Part shown: positions 10,219 to 19,442 of the stretch, piece after piece
Position numbering within the stretch: the stretch's first letter is position 1
Layout of the letters: each line of letters opens with the position of its first letter
Assembly: GCA_963848825.1 (NCBI GenBank)
Contig: CAWKFA010000009.1
Span: 310,001 to 374,000, forward strand
Direction of reading: 5' to 3'
DNA length: 64,000 nucleotides
DNA from: CAVVSQ01 sp963848825
GTDB taxonomy: Bacteria; Planctomycetota; Planctomycetia; Gemmatales; Gemmataceae
The notes under the pieces: generated by a model
What the model saw: only the letters and a program-made list of their open reading frames with translations
What the model was told of the DNA's origin: nothing
Database searches by the model: none
Made by a program: the position numbers and the translations under genes

Positions 10219-11342
10219 TCATTGATTGCAAGGTGCAGCGCACGATTCGGACTTGCCACGGTACAACCACAACTCGCTAACACCGCGTGCCCCACGCTGC
10301 CACCAGTCCTTGCTGACGCTTACGACCAGGCTCGGAAAGCCACCTCGTCCCCGATTGACGACCGTCAACGCGTGAAGCTGCCACGGTTCGGGAATGTCGA
10401 GCAGATGCGAAGCGTCGGCGAAGTTTGGCGGTCCTGTATCGCTCGTATTGCGAAACCAATAGATGCTATGGCGCTCGGGCTGCCACGCGTACACGCCGTC
10501 CGGGCTGGGACGGCGTGGCGGCCCATCCCACTGAATTCCCACCAACAGGTCCAGTCTTCCATCGCCGTCCCAATCAGCAAACGAGAAATAGATCGGCGCC
10601 GCGCCGGGGATGGGCGGCAAGTTCACGGGCCTCAATGTGAGATTCTTTGTGTCCTCGAACGGGCCCAAGCCCACCAGGAGCGACCACCTGCTGCCTTCAA
10701 ATGGTGGAATGTACGGGTAACCAATCACCAAATCCGTGTGCCCGTCGCCGTCCCAATCCACAAGATGGGGCCGGGTCGTCCCGGCGCAAACGGATTTACC
10801 TTCGGTTCCGTGAAGTGTAACTCGGTACGTTCAGCGAAGGAGCCGTCCGCGCGCCTCAGGAACAAATGAAACCCATTGGCGTCACAGCAATTGGATCCGG
10901 AGATCACATCCAGCCGGCCATCGTCGTTGAAGTCCCCGAACTGGGGAGTGAATTGGGCAGCGCTTCAACCGCCCGGAATGCGGCCGCTCGGAACCACATC
11001 GTCGAACCAGAAGGGCTGTGCGTAATCAGGTGCGGCGTTGGTCCCGCGGTTGAGGTAGACGAGCGCGCGTCCGCCGTCAACGCCGACGACCATGTCGATC
11101 TTCCCATCGCCATCAAAATCGCCGAAGGCGGGGAAGAGTAAACCGATCTTCGAACCGTCCAGAATGCGTTTCTCGAATTCAAGGTGCGTCGGTGTAATAC
11201 GCTCGCGCGAAACGCCGCGATTTAATGTCGACAAATTCACAATGGGTGGCGGTTCGTGGCCAATGCCAGGCCAAAGAGCATAACCGGCGGCGCAGACCAC
11301 AGCGCCCACCGCCACGGCGACAAGGCGGATGTGGTAGAGCAT
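10219..11342 (-). pseudogene. FG-GAP/VCBS repeat protein, disrupted
   Basis: An exported or membrane-anchored beta-propeller-like protein. The N-terminus has one hydrophobic segment (LVAVAVGAVVCAAGYALWPG), followed by at least four calcium-loop FG-GAP units: FGDFDGDGKIDMVVGVDG, FGDFNDDGRLDVISGS, DWDGDGHTDLVIGYP and DWDGDGRLDLLVGIQ. The frame holds an internal TGA (complement of 10965-10967), and beyond it the same frame continues with the second FG-GAP unit. A frameshift near 10770-10785 then moves to the frame that ends at 10219. About 375 residues if repaired. With both a stop and an indel this could be real decay, but the window's general indel problem makes sequence error equally likely. 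No function beyond the fold can be assigned. Confidence 0.75.
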
Positions 11343-12381
11343 GCTGTGACCCCCGTATCAAATCTCATGTTCGGTGGCTGCTGGATGATCGGGTCGTTCT
11401 CAGACTATACGATCTGGGCGAAAAGAGGGTTCGCGACGAGTCGAGGATGCGACGGCCGCGGTGAATCAAAGATCGCGATCCCGTTGCACTCACGGAAAAT
11501 TTCAATCGGCGGCATGAAACATGAAGAGAGAACTGTCGATGCACTGGTCGTGCCTTGAATGAGGCACATAGGCTGAGCTTCGGAGTGCAGCGTGCCGCGC
11601 AAAAGTCCGGGTGACGCCTTGAAACGAGCCCCACGACGATAGCCGAAGTCCTCTTCGACTACAGCGGAAATCCGCGTTACGCCTGATCCTCGTTAATTGC
11701 AAAGCTATCCGACGACGGAATCCGCTTCAAGCGTCACATCGTGGCAGAGCCGACGGAGACAACTCGCGAGACCTTGGTGCTTGGGACATTGAGTCGCCAA
11801 GATAAAGTCAAATCCTGTCGAACAGTAGCTCGCCGCCAAGTTCACGTGGTTGCAGCGGATACATACGCTCCCTCCGACGTAAGTTCGAACCGTCCGAGAG
11901 CGTGCGGTCGCATTGCGTCTCTCATCGACCAATCGCTATTTCCGACCTTACGCTCAGCGACGAGTCATCGCGAAATATTCTTTCTCGATGATTTCGTAAA
12001 GGTAATCGCCGCGTGTCGGATTCGCCGTCGATCGCACGCAATTTGCCCTGACCCACATCCTGGTCGTCAGCGACAAATCGTGGGGTCCTGGAAACCCGAT
12101 GCTGGAGCTCAAGGAAGCGTCATGCTCGTTCGGGCAAGTCCATTGGTAAGCCTCTCGGGGACACGCCCCAGGCCTTGGCCAAGGCCGCACGCAAGTACGG
12201 CGAATTAGCCTCGTCCGGGAGGCAAGGCTGAGCAGGAACCTCGACTGACTCTGCCTCGACGGGCAAGTGACCTAGAATCGGAGCCCGACGACCACTTGGC
12301 GAAATTCTTGCTTCGTTGTGCCCGCAAACCGCCGTCGGCATAATGACTAGGCCGGGAAAAAGCTGCCGTAGCCGGGTGCCA
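11343..12381. other. About 1 kb without a recognisable gene
   Basis: Open frames up to about 155 codons exist on both strands, but none shows a recognisable motif, a credible ribosome binding site or amphipathic or hydrophobic patterning, and they contradict each other. The stretch may be a decayed gene or island remnant between the FG-GAP gene and the repeats beside the tRNA; nothing more can be supported. Confidence 0.5.
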
Positions 12382-12402
12382 GGATCATCTAACAATTAGA
12401 CT

Positions 12403-12584
12403 GTTGTGGCAGGGTTATCCGGTACTCCGGATGACCCTGCTTCACCGTGAAGTGACCTTTTCCGTGAAGACCACTTCAGCTTCTTCTTGATCAATCGTGA
12501 GAAATATGCCCCATCTTGGCGGTGATGTGATCCATCCACTGCAGTCAGGGTCATGCATGAGTACATGCATAACCCTGCCACAAC
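12403..12584. mobile_element. MITE-like element, copy 1
   Basis: 182 bp bounded by perfect 16-bp terminal inverted repeats, GTTGTGGCAGGGTTAT and ATAACCCTGCCACAAC. Inside the left end is a hairpin (ATCCGG-TACT-CCGGAT flanked by the CAGGGT/ACCCTG arms), and near the right end a second one (ATGCAT-gagtac-ATGCAT). No coding capacity. It is homologous to copy 2; the shared segment also includes about 20 bp to the left (from 12382), so the pair may have arisen by duplication, not by two insertions. Confidence 0.65.
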
Positions 12585-12609
12585 GCCCGGATCATCCAAC
12601 AATCAGTCT

Positions 12610-12751
12610 GTTGTGGCAGGGTTATCCGGTACTCCGGATGACCCTGCTTCACCGTGAAGTGACCTTTTCCCTGAAGACCACTTCAGCTTCTTCTTGAGTT
12701 TATTCACCGCAGTCAGGGTCATGCACGAGTCATGCATAACCCTGCCACAAC
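12610..12751. mobile_element. MITE-like element, copy 2
   Basis: 142 bp with the same perfect 16-bp terminal inverted repeats as copy 1. The first 88 bp are nearly identical to copy 1 (one substitution seen, CCGTGAAG against CCCTGAAG), about 40 bp of the centre are missing, and the right-end hairpin is slightly degenerate (ATGCACGAGTCATGCAT). It ends 10 bases before the tRNA-Pro gene. Confidence 0.65.
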
Positions 12752-12760
12752 CTGAACAAG

Positions 12761-12835
12761 TCGGGGCGACAGGATTCGAACCTGCGACTTCGTGGTCCCA
12801 AACCACGCGCTCTAGCCAAGCTGAGCTACGCCCCG
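12761..12835 (-). tRNA. tRNA-Pro (TGG)
   Basis: Read on the minus strand this folds into a full cloverleaf. The acceptor stem is CGGGGCG/CGCCCCG with discriminator A; the anticodon stem CGTGG/CCACG encloses loop TTTGGGA with anticodon TGG; and the T arm is GCAGG-TTCGAAT-CCTGT. CCA is not encoded. Its 3' end lies 10 bases from the MITE-like element. Confidence 0.96.
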
Positions 12836-12883
12836 TTTTTTTCAATCTATCTGTTCGACAAGCTATTGTCACCCCGACTTGGA

Positions 12884-13768
12884 CTACCTGCGCAACACAT
12901 CCATGACGCGCATGAAGTCATCGTTGCTTTCAAAGCGGATGACGATTTGACCTTTGTCCTTGCCACGGATCTTGATTTCAACATGGGTCGCCAGCTTCTG
13001 GCGGATATCGTTTTCCATACTTTTAATGTGGCTGGAACGTTCATCAGCCACGGGTTCGGCAGGCTCGGCACCATTGGCGGCCGGTTCGACCCTACCATTC
13101 TCTTTCTGCTCGCGAACCAGGCCCTCGGTGGCCTTGACGCTCAAACCCATCGCCACGATTTGCTTGAACAGATTTACCTGCCGGTCCTTGCTCTTGATTC
13201 CCTTGAGAAGCTTGGCATGTGCCTCGCTGATTTGGTTCAAGCGGAGCCCTTCTTGCACCTCAGGAGCCATTTCCAGGAGGTTCACCAGATTGGTGATGGT
13301 CGATCGGGCCAGGCCCAATCTTTGCGCCAGTTGTTCGTGGTTGCTGCCAAAACGATCAAGGTAGTCCTTGAACCCCTGGGCCTTTTCAATCGGGTTGAGG
13401 TCGGAGCGCTGAATATTTTCCGCCAGGGCTGCTTCAAGCACCTGCTGGTCGTTGAAATCGACAATGTGGATGGGCACGGTGGTCAAGCCCGCGTCCTGGG
13501 CCGCCCGGAGGCGCCGTTCGCCGGCGATCAACTGGTAATGGTCGCCGACGGCGCGAACAACCAGCGGTTGCAGGACGCCGTGTTCTTTGACACTGGCGCT
13601 TAAAGAAGCGAGTTCATCCTTGTCAAAGCTCTTGCGCGGCTGAAATGGATTTTGCTCGATCTTGTCTACCGCCACCTCGCCAACGTTTTCGAAAGGCAAT
13701 TCAGCCGTCGCGGTGCCGGCACCACTGATCAGGGCGTCGAGCCCACGTCCAAGTCGCCGTTTTTCCAT
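12884..13768 (-). CDS. parB: Chromosome partitioning protein ParB
   Basis: DNA-binding CTPase of the ParB/Spo0J family, about 294 residues, which loads at parS sites and slides to form the partition complex. The N-terminus MEKRRLGRGLDALISG is typical. The CTP-binding module contains NPFQPRKSFDKDEL and IAGERRLRAAQDAGL, and the helix-turn-helix region follows with LGLARSTITNLVNLLEM. A basic C-terminal dimerisation part ends in FMRVMDVLRR. ATG 13768 is supported by GAGGAGG six bases upstream; a start five codons earlier is unlikely. parA is not adjacent, unlike in most bacteria. A parS-like palindrome lies about 100 bases upstream. Confidence 0.96.
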   Translation of the reverse strand: MEKRRLGRGLDALISGAGTATAELPFENVGEVAVDKIEQNPFQPRKSFDKDELASLSASVKEHGVLQPLVVRAVGDHYQLIAGERRLRAAQDAGLTTVPIHIVDFNDQQVLEAALAENIQRSDLNPIEKAQGFKDYLDRFGSNHEQLAQRLGLARSTITNLVNLLEMAPEVQEGLRLNQISEAHAKLLKGIKSKDRQVNLFKQIVAMGLSVKATEGLVREQKENGRVEPAANGAEPAEPVADERSSHIKSMENDIRQKLATHVEIKIRGKDKGQIVIRFESNDDFMRVMDVLRR

Positions 13769-14240
13769 CTGCAGCCTCCTCATTAATCTCAGCCGTCAAA
13801 AAATATTCTACCCAGAGGGGGGCTCTATAACAACGTGACGCGGAAAAACCAACCCCACCCTCCAAAACGTTCCGCGCGGAACATCAGGCAAGACCATAAA
13901 AAGTGTTGCTTTTAGGGACGCGAAACTTGCTCTTTTTTTGTTGTGAACGAATGGTGTAGTATCCGCCCGTCGCGACGACGGAACCGTCCGACACAGGCCA
14001 GGAAAGTGGCCCTCAAGGAAGAGGACATCGACCCTTAGAACACTTATAAAAATCACCGCGACTTGTTAGCGACCGGGTTTATCAAGCCACCCCCTCGACC
14101 CGGCGCTAAGCCTCCTCCTATCCACCTGTTCGTAGAGCGTCAACGGACCTGTTCAAGGCGTTTCCTGAAGCGTCTCGATTCCGGTCCGCGCCACCGCCCT
14201 GGTTGTGGTTTTGTCCCCCTTTCTAGGCAGGAACAGAGGC
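13769..14240. other. Intergenic region between divergent parB and the PseG-like gene
   Basis: 472 bases without a credible gene; a minus-strand open frame at 13808-14056 has no ribosome binding site or motif. It holds a parS-like palindrome and should contain the promoters of both divergent genes. Confidence 0.55.
13868..13883. promoter_or_regulatory. parS: parS-like palindrome
   Basis: CGTTCCGCGCGGAACA, a 16-mer whose inner 14 bases are a perfect palindrome. It agrees with the Bacillus parS consensus TGTTTCACGTGAAACA at 11 of 16 positions and with the variant TGTTCCACGTGGAACA at 13 of 16. It lies 100 bases upstream of parB, where parS sites commonly cluster. Confidence 0.6.
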
Positions 14241-15347
14241 ATGAATCGCGATCCCATTTTGATTCGTGTAGACGCCACCCCCCGAACCGGCTTTGAACGC
14301 TTCGCCCGGTGCATGACCCTGGCCGCGGCATTGCAAAGGCGACGGCGTCCAACCTTCTTCTTTTCGCAGTTGGAGCCCCCAGCGCTGGCCTTCTCCGTCA
14401 AGCGGAGTGGCAACGATTGGGTGGATGCTTGCCATCCGGCCGGCACGCCCGATGATCTGGAAGACTTGATCCAAGAAATCCGTCGCCGTCGGCCCGCGGC
14501 GGTCATCGTGGACGAGGGTGATGTAACGCATGAATACCTCGCCGAACTGGTGGCCACGGGTGTTCTGGTGGTATCCCTCGATCACCAGGCCAACATTCGT
14601 TTTCCCTCGGGGATCCTGGTCAATCCATTGCTCGGGCCAAGCCGGGAAAGCTACGAGTTCTTCGAGGACACCCAACTGCTTTTAAACCAGCGCTACACCC
14701 TGGTCCGCCCCGAGGTCAGGAGGCAGCGGCAAGGCCGCTCGCAAGAGCCGCCGCCAATCGTGGCCACGAACGGGAAACCTGGCCCGACCCAGTTCCGGGC
14801 GCTGCTGGCTCTGGGCGAGGACGACCCGCATCGGCAGGTTCGAGAATATGCCAAGCTGCTCCTGAATGCGCCGCGCATCGGCAAGGTCGATATTGTCATT
14901 CGTCGCGAACATCCGGATCTCGAAAAGATCCAGGCCATGGCCGAGGCAAGCACCTCGCGCCTCGAGGTGGCCATTGAGCCAGCCGATGTAGGCGCTCGCA
15001 TCAACCGTGCCCACTTCGCACTGACAAGCGGCAGCGGCTGGTCCAACGAACTGGCCTGTGTCGGCATTCCGCAACTGCTCATCGTGCAGAATGAGACGCA
15101 CTGGCCCAATGCCCAGAGGCTGGAAGAGGAAGGCTGCGCCTCCTGCCTCGGCTGGCACGAAAACGTCTCGGCACAAACGATCCGCCAGGCAATCCAGAAC
15201 ATGGTTGGCGATCCACTGGAACGCCAGGCCATGTCACGTTGTGGGCGTCAGCTCATCGACGGTCGTGGGCCGGACCGCCTGGTAACGGCCATGGAAGTAA
15301 TGCTGCACCCGAGCCGCGAAATCGACTTCGCGTCGGAAGCTGCCTGA
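14241..15347 (+). CDS. PseG/SpsG-like nucleotide-sugar hydrolase or glycosyltransferase-fold protein
   Basis: About 368 residues with the two-domain GT-B fold of PseG, which removes UDP from a diacetamido sugar during pseudaminic acid synthesis. The N-terminus (ILIRVDATPRTGFERFARCM) matches the family's nucleotide-sugar hydrolase start with its conserved arginines. The C-terminal half contains ALTSGSGWSNELACVGIPQL, the donor-binding loop, followed by LLIVQNETHWPNAQRLEEEG. The usual histidine of the N-terminal loop (GxGHxxR) is replaced by FERFAR, so hydrolase activity is uncertain. ATG 14241 is chosen since AGAGG lies just before it; the frame is open to 14205. No other pseudaminic acid genes are nearby. 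A terminator follows. Confidence 0.65.
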   Translation: MNRDPILIRVDATPRTGFERFARCMTLAAALQRRRRPTFFFSQLEPPALAFSVKRSGNDWVDACHPAGTPDDLEDLIQEIRRRRPAAVIVDEGDVTHEYLAELVATGVLVVSLDHQANIRFPSGILVNPLLGPSRESYEFFEDTQLLLNQRYTLVRPEVRRQRQGRSQEPPPIVATNGKPGPTQFRALLALGEDDPHRQVREYAKLLLNAPRIGKVDIVIRREHPDLEKIQAMAEASTSRLEVAIEPADVGARINRAHFALTSGSGWSNELACVGIPQLLIVQNETHWPNAQRLEEEGCASCLGWHENVSAQTIRQAIQNMVGDPLERQAMSRCGRQLIDGRGPDRLVTAMEVMLHPSREIDFASEAA

Positions 15348-15376
15348 TCCGGCATTAAATTGCGCTTGACGAGTGA

Positions 15377-15407
15377 GCCAGGAGAATTCATTCTCCTGGC
15401 TTTTTTC
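15377..15407 (+). terminator. Rho-independent terminator
   Basis: GCCAGGAGAA-TTCA-TTCTCCTGGC, a perfect 10-bp stem with a 4-base loop, followed by TTTTTTCTTT. It lies 30 bases behind the PseG-like gene. Confidence 0.9.
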
Positions 15408-15486
15408 TTTGCCAAGCTCGTCGGCCCACTTCTTACAATAGCCGCAGAGCCAGTTGTTCACGCCCACCCGAATTGACGGTCATGCC

Positions 15487-17241
15487 ATGGATAAAAAAGA
15501 AGTTGCCGCGATCCTGGACGACATCGCCATGCTGCTCGAACTGCAGGGTGAAAACCCATTTCGTTGCAATGCCTACGCGAAGGCCGCACGTGCCATCGCT
15601 CAGTTGGAACGCAATCTGGCGGACGTTATCGCGGACGACCAACTCGACCAGGTCCCGGGCATCGGCGAAACATTGCGCGACAAGGTGATTGCCCTGGTAA
15701 CGACGGGCCAACTCGCTTTCTACGAGGAGCTCAAGGCCAAGGTTCCACCAGGGCTTCCCGACATGTTGCGACTGCCAGGCGTCGGCCCCAAAAAAATCAA
15801 GGCGCTCTACGACCTTCTGGGCATCGATGATCTTGAAAAGCTCAAGGCGGCTTGCGAGGCGAACACGGTCGCCGGCCTCAAGGGCTTTGGAGCGAAAACG
15901 CAAACGAAGATCATGGAAGGGATCGCCTTCCTCGGCCAAATGGGTGATCGGGTGCGAATCGATCAAGCCCTGGAAATCGCCGAGGCTCTGGTCGCGGAGT
16001 TGAAAAAGGCTTCGGGAATTGAGCGTATCGAGGTATGCGGCAGCCTGCGTCGCCGCAAGGAAACAATCAAAGACATCGATTTGCTGATCAGCTCGGATGA
16101 TCCCGCCCCGATCATGGCGGCTTTCGTTGGCCTGGGCCAGGTGCAAAAGATTATCGGCCAGGGCGACACCAAGTCCAGCGTGGTGGTGGCCGGCCTTGAT
16201 TATCATCGTGCGCGCATTTTGATGAACGCCGACCTGCGCGTCGTCACCAGGCAACAATTTCCCTTTGCGCTCAACTATTTCACGGGCAGCAAGGAACATA
16301 ATGTCGCCATGCGGCAACGTGCCATCCAGTATGGCCTCAAGCTAAATGAATACGCGCTCGCCGGCGAAGCCAGGGATGTTGCCTGTGCCGAGGAAGAGGA
16401 CATCTACAAGGCCCTTGATCTGGATTACGTCGCTCCCGAGCTACGCGAGGACACCGGAGAGATCGCCGCGGCCGCCGCTCACAAACTTCCCAGGCTGCTC
16501 GAAGCCAGCGACTTGCAGGGATGTTTTCACAACCATTCAACCTGGAGTGACGGCAAGAATTCTCTCGAACAGATGGCGGAGGCGGCTAAAAACCTTGGCT
16601 ACAGCTACCTGGGCATAGCGGACCATTCGAAGTCATCGACGATCGCGAATGGGCTGACTGCGGAAAGGGTCCTTGCCCAGCACAATGAGATCGATGCCCT
16701 CAACGCGCGACTGGCCGGTATTCATCTTTTCAAGGGGACGGAGTGTGACATTCTCCCGGATGGCTCACTCGACTTTCCGGACGACGTGCTCGCCACCTTC
16801 GACTACGTCGTGGCCAGTGTGCACAGTCACTTCGGCCAGACGCGGGAAGAAATGACGCGTCGGATCGTTCGGGCGGTAAGCCACCCGCGGGTTACCATGC
16901 TGGGCCACGCGACCGGCCGGCTGATCCTGCGGCGTGACAGTTACAAGATCGATCTCGAAGCGGTCATCCAGGCAGCCGCCCAGCATGGCACCATGATCGA
17001 AATCAACGCGAGTCCACATCGCCTGGACATGGACTGGATTCATTGCAAGCGTGCCAGGGCCATGGGTGTAAAGTTGGTAATTAATCCGGACGCCCATGCC
17101 ACGGATGAAATTGCCAATACGAGGTTTGGTGTTTCCGTAGCCCGGCGCGCCTGGCTAGAAAAAAATGACGTGTTCAACACTGGCACCCAGGCCGAGGTTG
17201 CCAGCGAACTCGCCGCACGCCGAGCGCGAGCGGGACGATAA
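15487..17241 (+). CDS. polX: Bacterial family X DNA polymerase with PHP domain (PolX)
   Basis: 584 residues, the usual length for PolX, which fills short gaps in base-excision repair and has a 3'-5' exonuclease in its PHP domain. In order: an N-terminal helical 8-kDa-like region with helix-hairpin-helix motifs (DQVPGIGETLRDKV; MLRLPGVGPKKIKALYDLLG), the nucleotidyltransferase centre (CGSLRRRKETIKDIDLLI, with the Gly-Ser and Asp-x-Asp), then the PHP domain with metal ligands in FHNHSTWSDGKN, GIADHS, GTECDIL, ASVHSHFG, EINASPHRLDMDW and INPDAHA. All expected motifs are present. ATG 15487 gives the family N-terminus MDKKEVAAILDDIAMLLELQ; the frame is open 11 codons further. It converges on the aminotransferase gene with 9 bases between. 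Confidence 0.95.
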   Translation: MDKKEVAAILDDIAMLLELQGENPFRCNAYAKAARAIAQLERNLADVIADDQLDQVPGIGETLRDKVIALVTTGQLAFYEELKAKVPPGLPDMLRLPGVGPKKIKALYDLLGIDDLEKLKAACEANTVAGLKGFGAKTQTKIMEGIAFLGQMGDRVRIDQALEIAEALVAELKKASGIERIEVCGSLRRRKETIKDIDLLISSDDPAPIMAAFVGLGQVQKIIGQGDTKSSVVVAGLDYHRARILMNADLRVVTRQQFPFALNYFTGSKEHNVAMRQRAIQYGLKLNEYALAGEARDVACAEEEDIYKALDLDYVAPELREDTGEIAAAAAHKLPRLLEASDLQGCFHNHSTWSDGKNSLEQMAEAAKNLGYSYLGIADHSKSSTIANGLTAERVLAQHNEIDALNARLAGIHLFKGTECDILPDGSLDFPDDVLATFDYVVASVHSHFGQTREEMTRRIVRAVSHPRVTMLGHATGRLILRRDSYKIDLEAVIQAAAQHGTMIEINASPHRLDMDWIHCKRARAMGVKLVINPDAHATDEIANTRFGVSVARRAWLEKNDVFNTGTQAEVASELAARRARAGR

Positions 17242-17250
17242 ACTGGATCT

Positions 17251-18503
17251 CTACAGGCGGTACTTCGGATGCGCGTTCAAATAACGGGTCACGCGGTCTT
17301 GCTTGGTAACCGCTTCTTTGAAGAAGGCCACTGCTTCATGTAGCCTGTCGTCCGGTTCGGCACAGCTAAAACGCAGAAAGCCCTGGCCGGCAGGTCCAAA
17401 ACATTCGCCGCCCAGGCAGGCGACACCTTTCAAGTCGTCGGCCCCCTCCAGCAGGTACATCGCCAGTCCATGCGATGCGATGCTCAAGCGTTTGCAGATG
17501 GCAGACACGTCCGGAAAGACATAGAAGGTGCCAGCGGGCATCAAGACCTTGACGCCGTCCACTTTCTTCAGGTCATCCACCAGGAGCTGTACTTTTTTGT
17601 GAAAGCGCTGCATCACCTCGTCACGCTCGGCGGCGTCGTTGCGGAGTGCCGCCTCGCCCGCGAGCTGAACAATTGGCGGCACGCAAGATAATGCGGTGTT
17701 GATCATCTTGCCGATAGCCTCGGCGACTGGCTTGCTGCTGATCGCATAACCCAGCGCCAGCCGCTCATGCTATAGGACTTGCTAAATGTGAAGCATGCCA
17801 CGCTCTGCTCGATCATGCCGGGCTGCGCCTGGAAAGGATGATGTTTGCCGGCCCAAACCATGTGATTGTAAGGCTCATCGCTGAACACCGCGATATTGCG
17901 GCCGCGAATCAGGTCGGCAATACCTTTCAGGTCTTCAAAGGTGGCGACTCCGCCGGTGGGGTTATGAGGGCTGTTGAGAAAGATGGCGCGTGCCCTGGGA
18001 TTGTTTTTGACGAAGTCGGCCACGTCGTTCAGGTCGGGTCGAAATTGATTGGCTTGCTTCAGCGATGAGAACACCATCTTGCCGCCGCGGCGTTCAATGT
18101 TGGGGCCATACGTCGGGAAATGGGGGCTGAAGATCAGGACATTGTCACCCGGGTCGAGGAATGCTTCGCAAAAGAACTGCTCAAAAACCTTGGCACCCGG
18201 GCCCACCACCACATTTTCGGGCGTTATGTCGATGCCGTATTCTTTATGGTAATTCGCCGCCACCGCATCGCGAAACGCCGGCAATCCCAGGGAAGCGCAG
18301 TAATGGGTTTGATTGGCCTGGATGGCCTCGATGCCGGCCTTGAGCGCGCTTTTGGTGCTCGGAAAAGGGCTGTCGCCGATTTGCAATTCGACGACATCTT
18401 TGCCCTGGGCCTTCAGTCGGCGGGCGACTGCGAGGACGTCGAACGCTGTTTCCCCCGACAGACCCCGGGCGAACTGGCTTAATGTTAATGGCGTGGTATT
18501 CAT
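17251..18503 (-). CDS. Pyridoxal-phosphate aminotransferase, class I/II, frameshifted
   Basis: Aspartate-aminotransferase-like enzyme of fold type I, about 417 residues. Motifs are FLNSPHNPTGGVATFEDL, VFSDEPYNHMVW and the PLP-lysine segment TFSKSYSMSGWR, then the small C-terminal domain with AGTFYVFPDVSAICKRL and FLRFSCAEPDDRLHEA. The frame breaks near 17755, just after the PLP-lysine motif; the continuation through INTALSCVPPIVQLAGE fits the family, so the break is probably a sequence error. It lies 11 bases behind an uncharacterised gene (18515-19261) on the same strand, suggesting an operon. The substrate cannot be told; aspartate or aromatic amino acids are the usual ones. Confidence 0.9.
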
Positions 18504-18514
18504 GGCGAGGGTGG

Positions 18515-19261
18515 TTATTGTTTATTAGTGATGGCTTGTGCCAGCGGCCGGATTACCGCTGGCAGAATATGGCTATCGACCAGGTCCTGGCAGGTCTTGC
18601 GCTGGCTGCGGTATGAATCGATAAAAGATTTGCCGACATGGCGGCCCCAATACTGCCTGATCGTGAAATAAACGCTTATTGGCGCTTCCGGAAAATGGCC
18701 CGTGCGGATTTGGTATGCGTTGGTGCGGGTCTCCACGTTCAGGCGACACTGCAGACGACAGCCGTCGTCCAGGGATAGCATCAACGACGGCTCGTAGTTA
18801 AGCACCTTGGCGCCGGGCATCTGTACAAGTGTTTCGAGGGTAGTATTCAGACCAAGGGCCTCCGCCACGACCTCATCATGATTGCCCGTGTAGACGAAGT
18901 CGAACGCGAAAAGTACATCGAGTGCCTCACAATCTAGTGGACTGAAGTCCAGGTGAAAGGGAGCCACCTCCAGAACACGCTCGTGATGAGCGTCGGCGGC
19001 CTCGATGGATTGCGGGTTGACGAATCCCGAGCAAAAGCGCTTCGATTCCAGCGTAACCCAGCGATAGCTGCCCAGCTCGCGGTCTTCCTCGAGCACGAAC
19101 TCGCCATTTTCCCGGCATTCGAAATCCGTCATTGTCGGGAAGGTTTTTTGCAGACTATCGAAGAAATGCAGCACGGTTTCGCGGCGGGTGGGCATTTCCA
19201 TCTTGGTGTTGAGGTAAACGTAGACTCCGAAGTCATCGCACAGCGAGCTATAGGGATTCAT
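18515..19261 (-). CDS. Conserved-looking protein of unknown function
   Basis: 248 residues, not recognised. It begins MNPYSSLCDDFGVYVYLNTK and has no signal peptide or transmembrane segment, so it is probably cytosolic. The composition is balanced, with alternating strands and helices; several tyrosines, tryptophans and acidic residues (FHLDFSPLDCEALDVLFAFD, YTGNHDEVVAEALGL) suggest a folded globular protein. GAGG nine bases before the ATG supports the start. It is followed after 11 bases by the aminotransferase, so the two are probably co-transcribed. Function unknown. Confidence 0.8.
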   Translation of the reverse strand: MNPYSSLCDDFGVYVYLNTKMEMPTRRETVLHFFDSLQKTFPTMTDFECRENGEFVLEEDRELGSYRWVTLESKRFCSGFVNPQSIEAADAHHERVLEVAPFHLDFSPLDCEALDVLFAFDFVYTGNHDEVVAEALGLNTTLETLVQMPGAKVLNYEPSLMLSLDDGCRLQCRLNVETRTNAYQIRTGHFPEAPISVYFTIRQYWGRHVGKSFIDSYRSQRKTCQDLVDSHILPAVIRPLAQAITNKQ

Positions 19262-19366
19262 GAAACGTTACCTCGGGGACGAAACCGCACTGCCCCCCTC
19301 CATTGTTCATTTTTTGGAGGCCAATTGCAAGAGACGCGCTCGCTGATTCAAGTCTGTTAAAACAAA

Positions 19367-19419
19367 TAAAACCTCTCGAATTTCCCGGTTAAGATAACTG
19401 GGAGGTTTGAGAGGTTTTA
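19367..19419. terminator. Long-stem terminator
   Basis: TAAAACCTCTC at 19367 pairs with GAGAGGTTTTA at 19409, with an inner imperfect stem (CCCGGTTAAGATAACTGGG). It lies between the two minus-strand genes, just behind the small gene at 19443-19715, and is followed on that strand by a T-rich stretch. Confidence 0.7.
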
Positions 19420-19442
19420 CGTGTTTTACCGGCGGCTTTCAA

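Noticed and set aside
11741..12208. 155-codon plus-strand frame in the gene-poor stretch
   Set aside because: No motif, no ribosome binding site, and arginine/proline-rich composition as expected from a chance frame.
12603..12872. 89-codon minus-strand frame across the tRNA-Pro gene
   Set aside because: The peptide GRSSAWLERVVWDHEVAGS is the well-known false translation of a tRNA gene; the rest translates the MITE-like repeat.
12866..13603. 245-codon plus-strand frame
   Set aside because: Exact shadow of parB, which has all family motifs and a strong ribosome binding site on the other strand.
13808..14056. 82-codon minus-strand frame between parB and the PseG-like gene
   Set aside because: The frame runs through the parS-like palindrome and lacks a start signal; more likely regulatory DNA.
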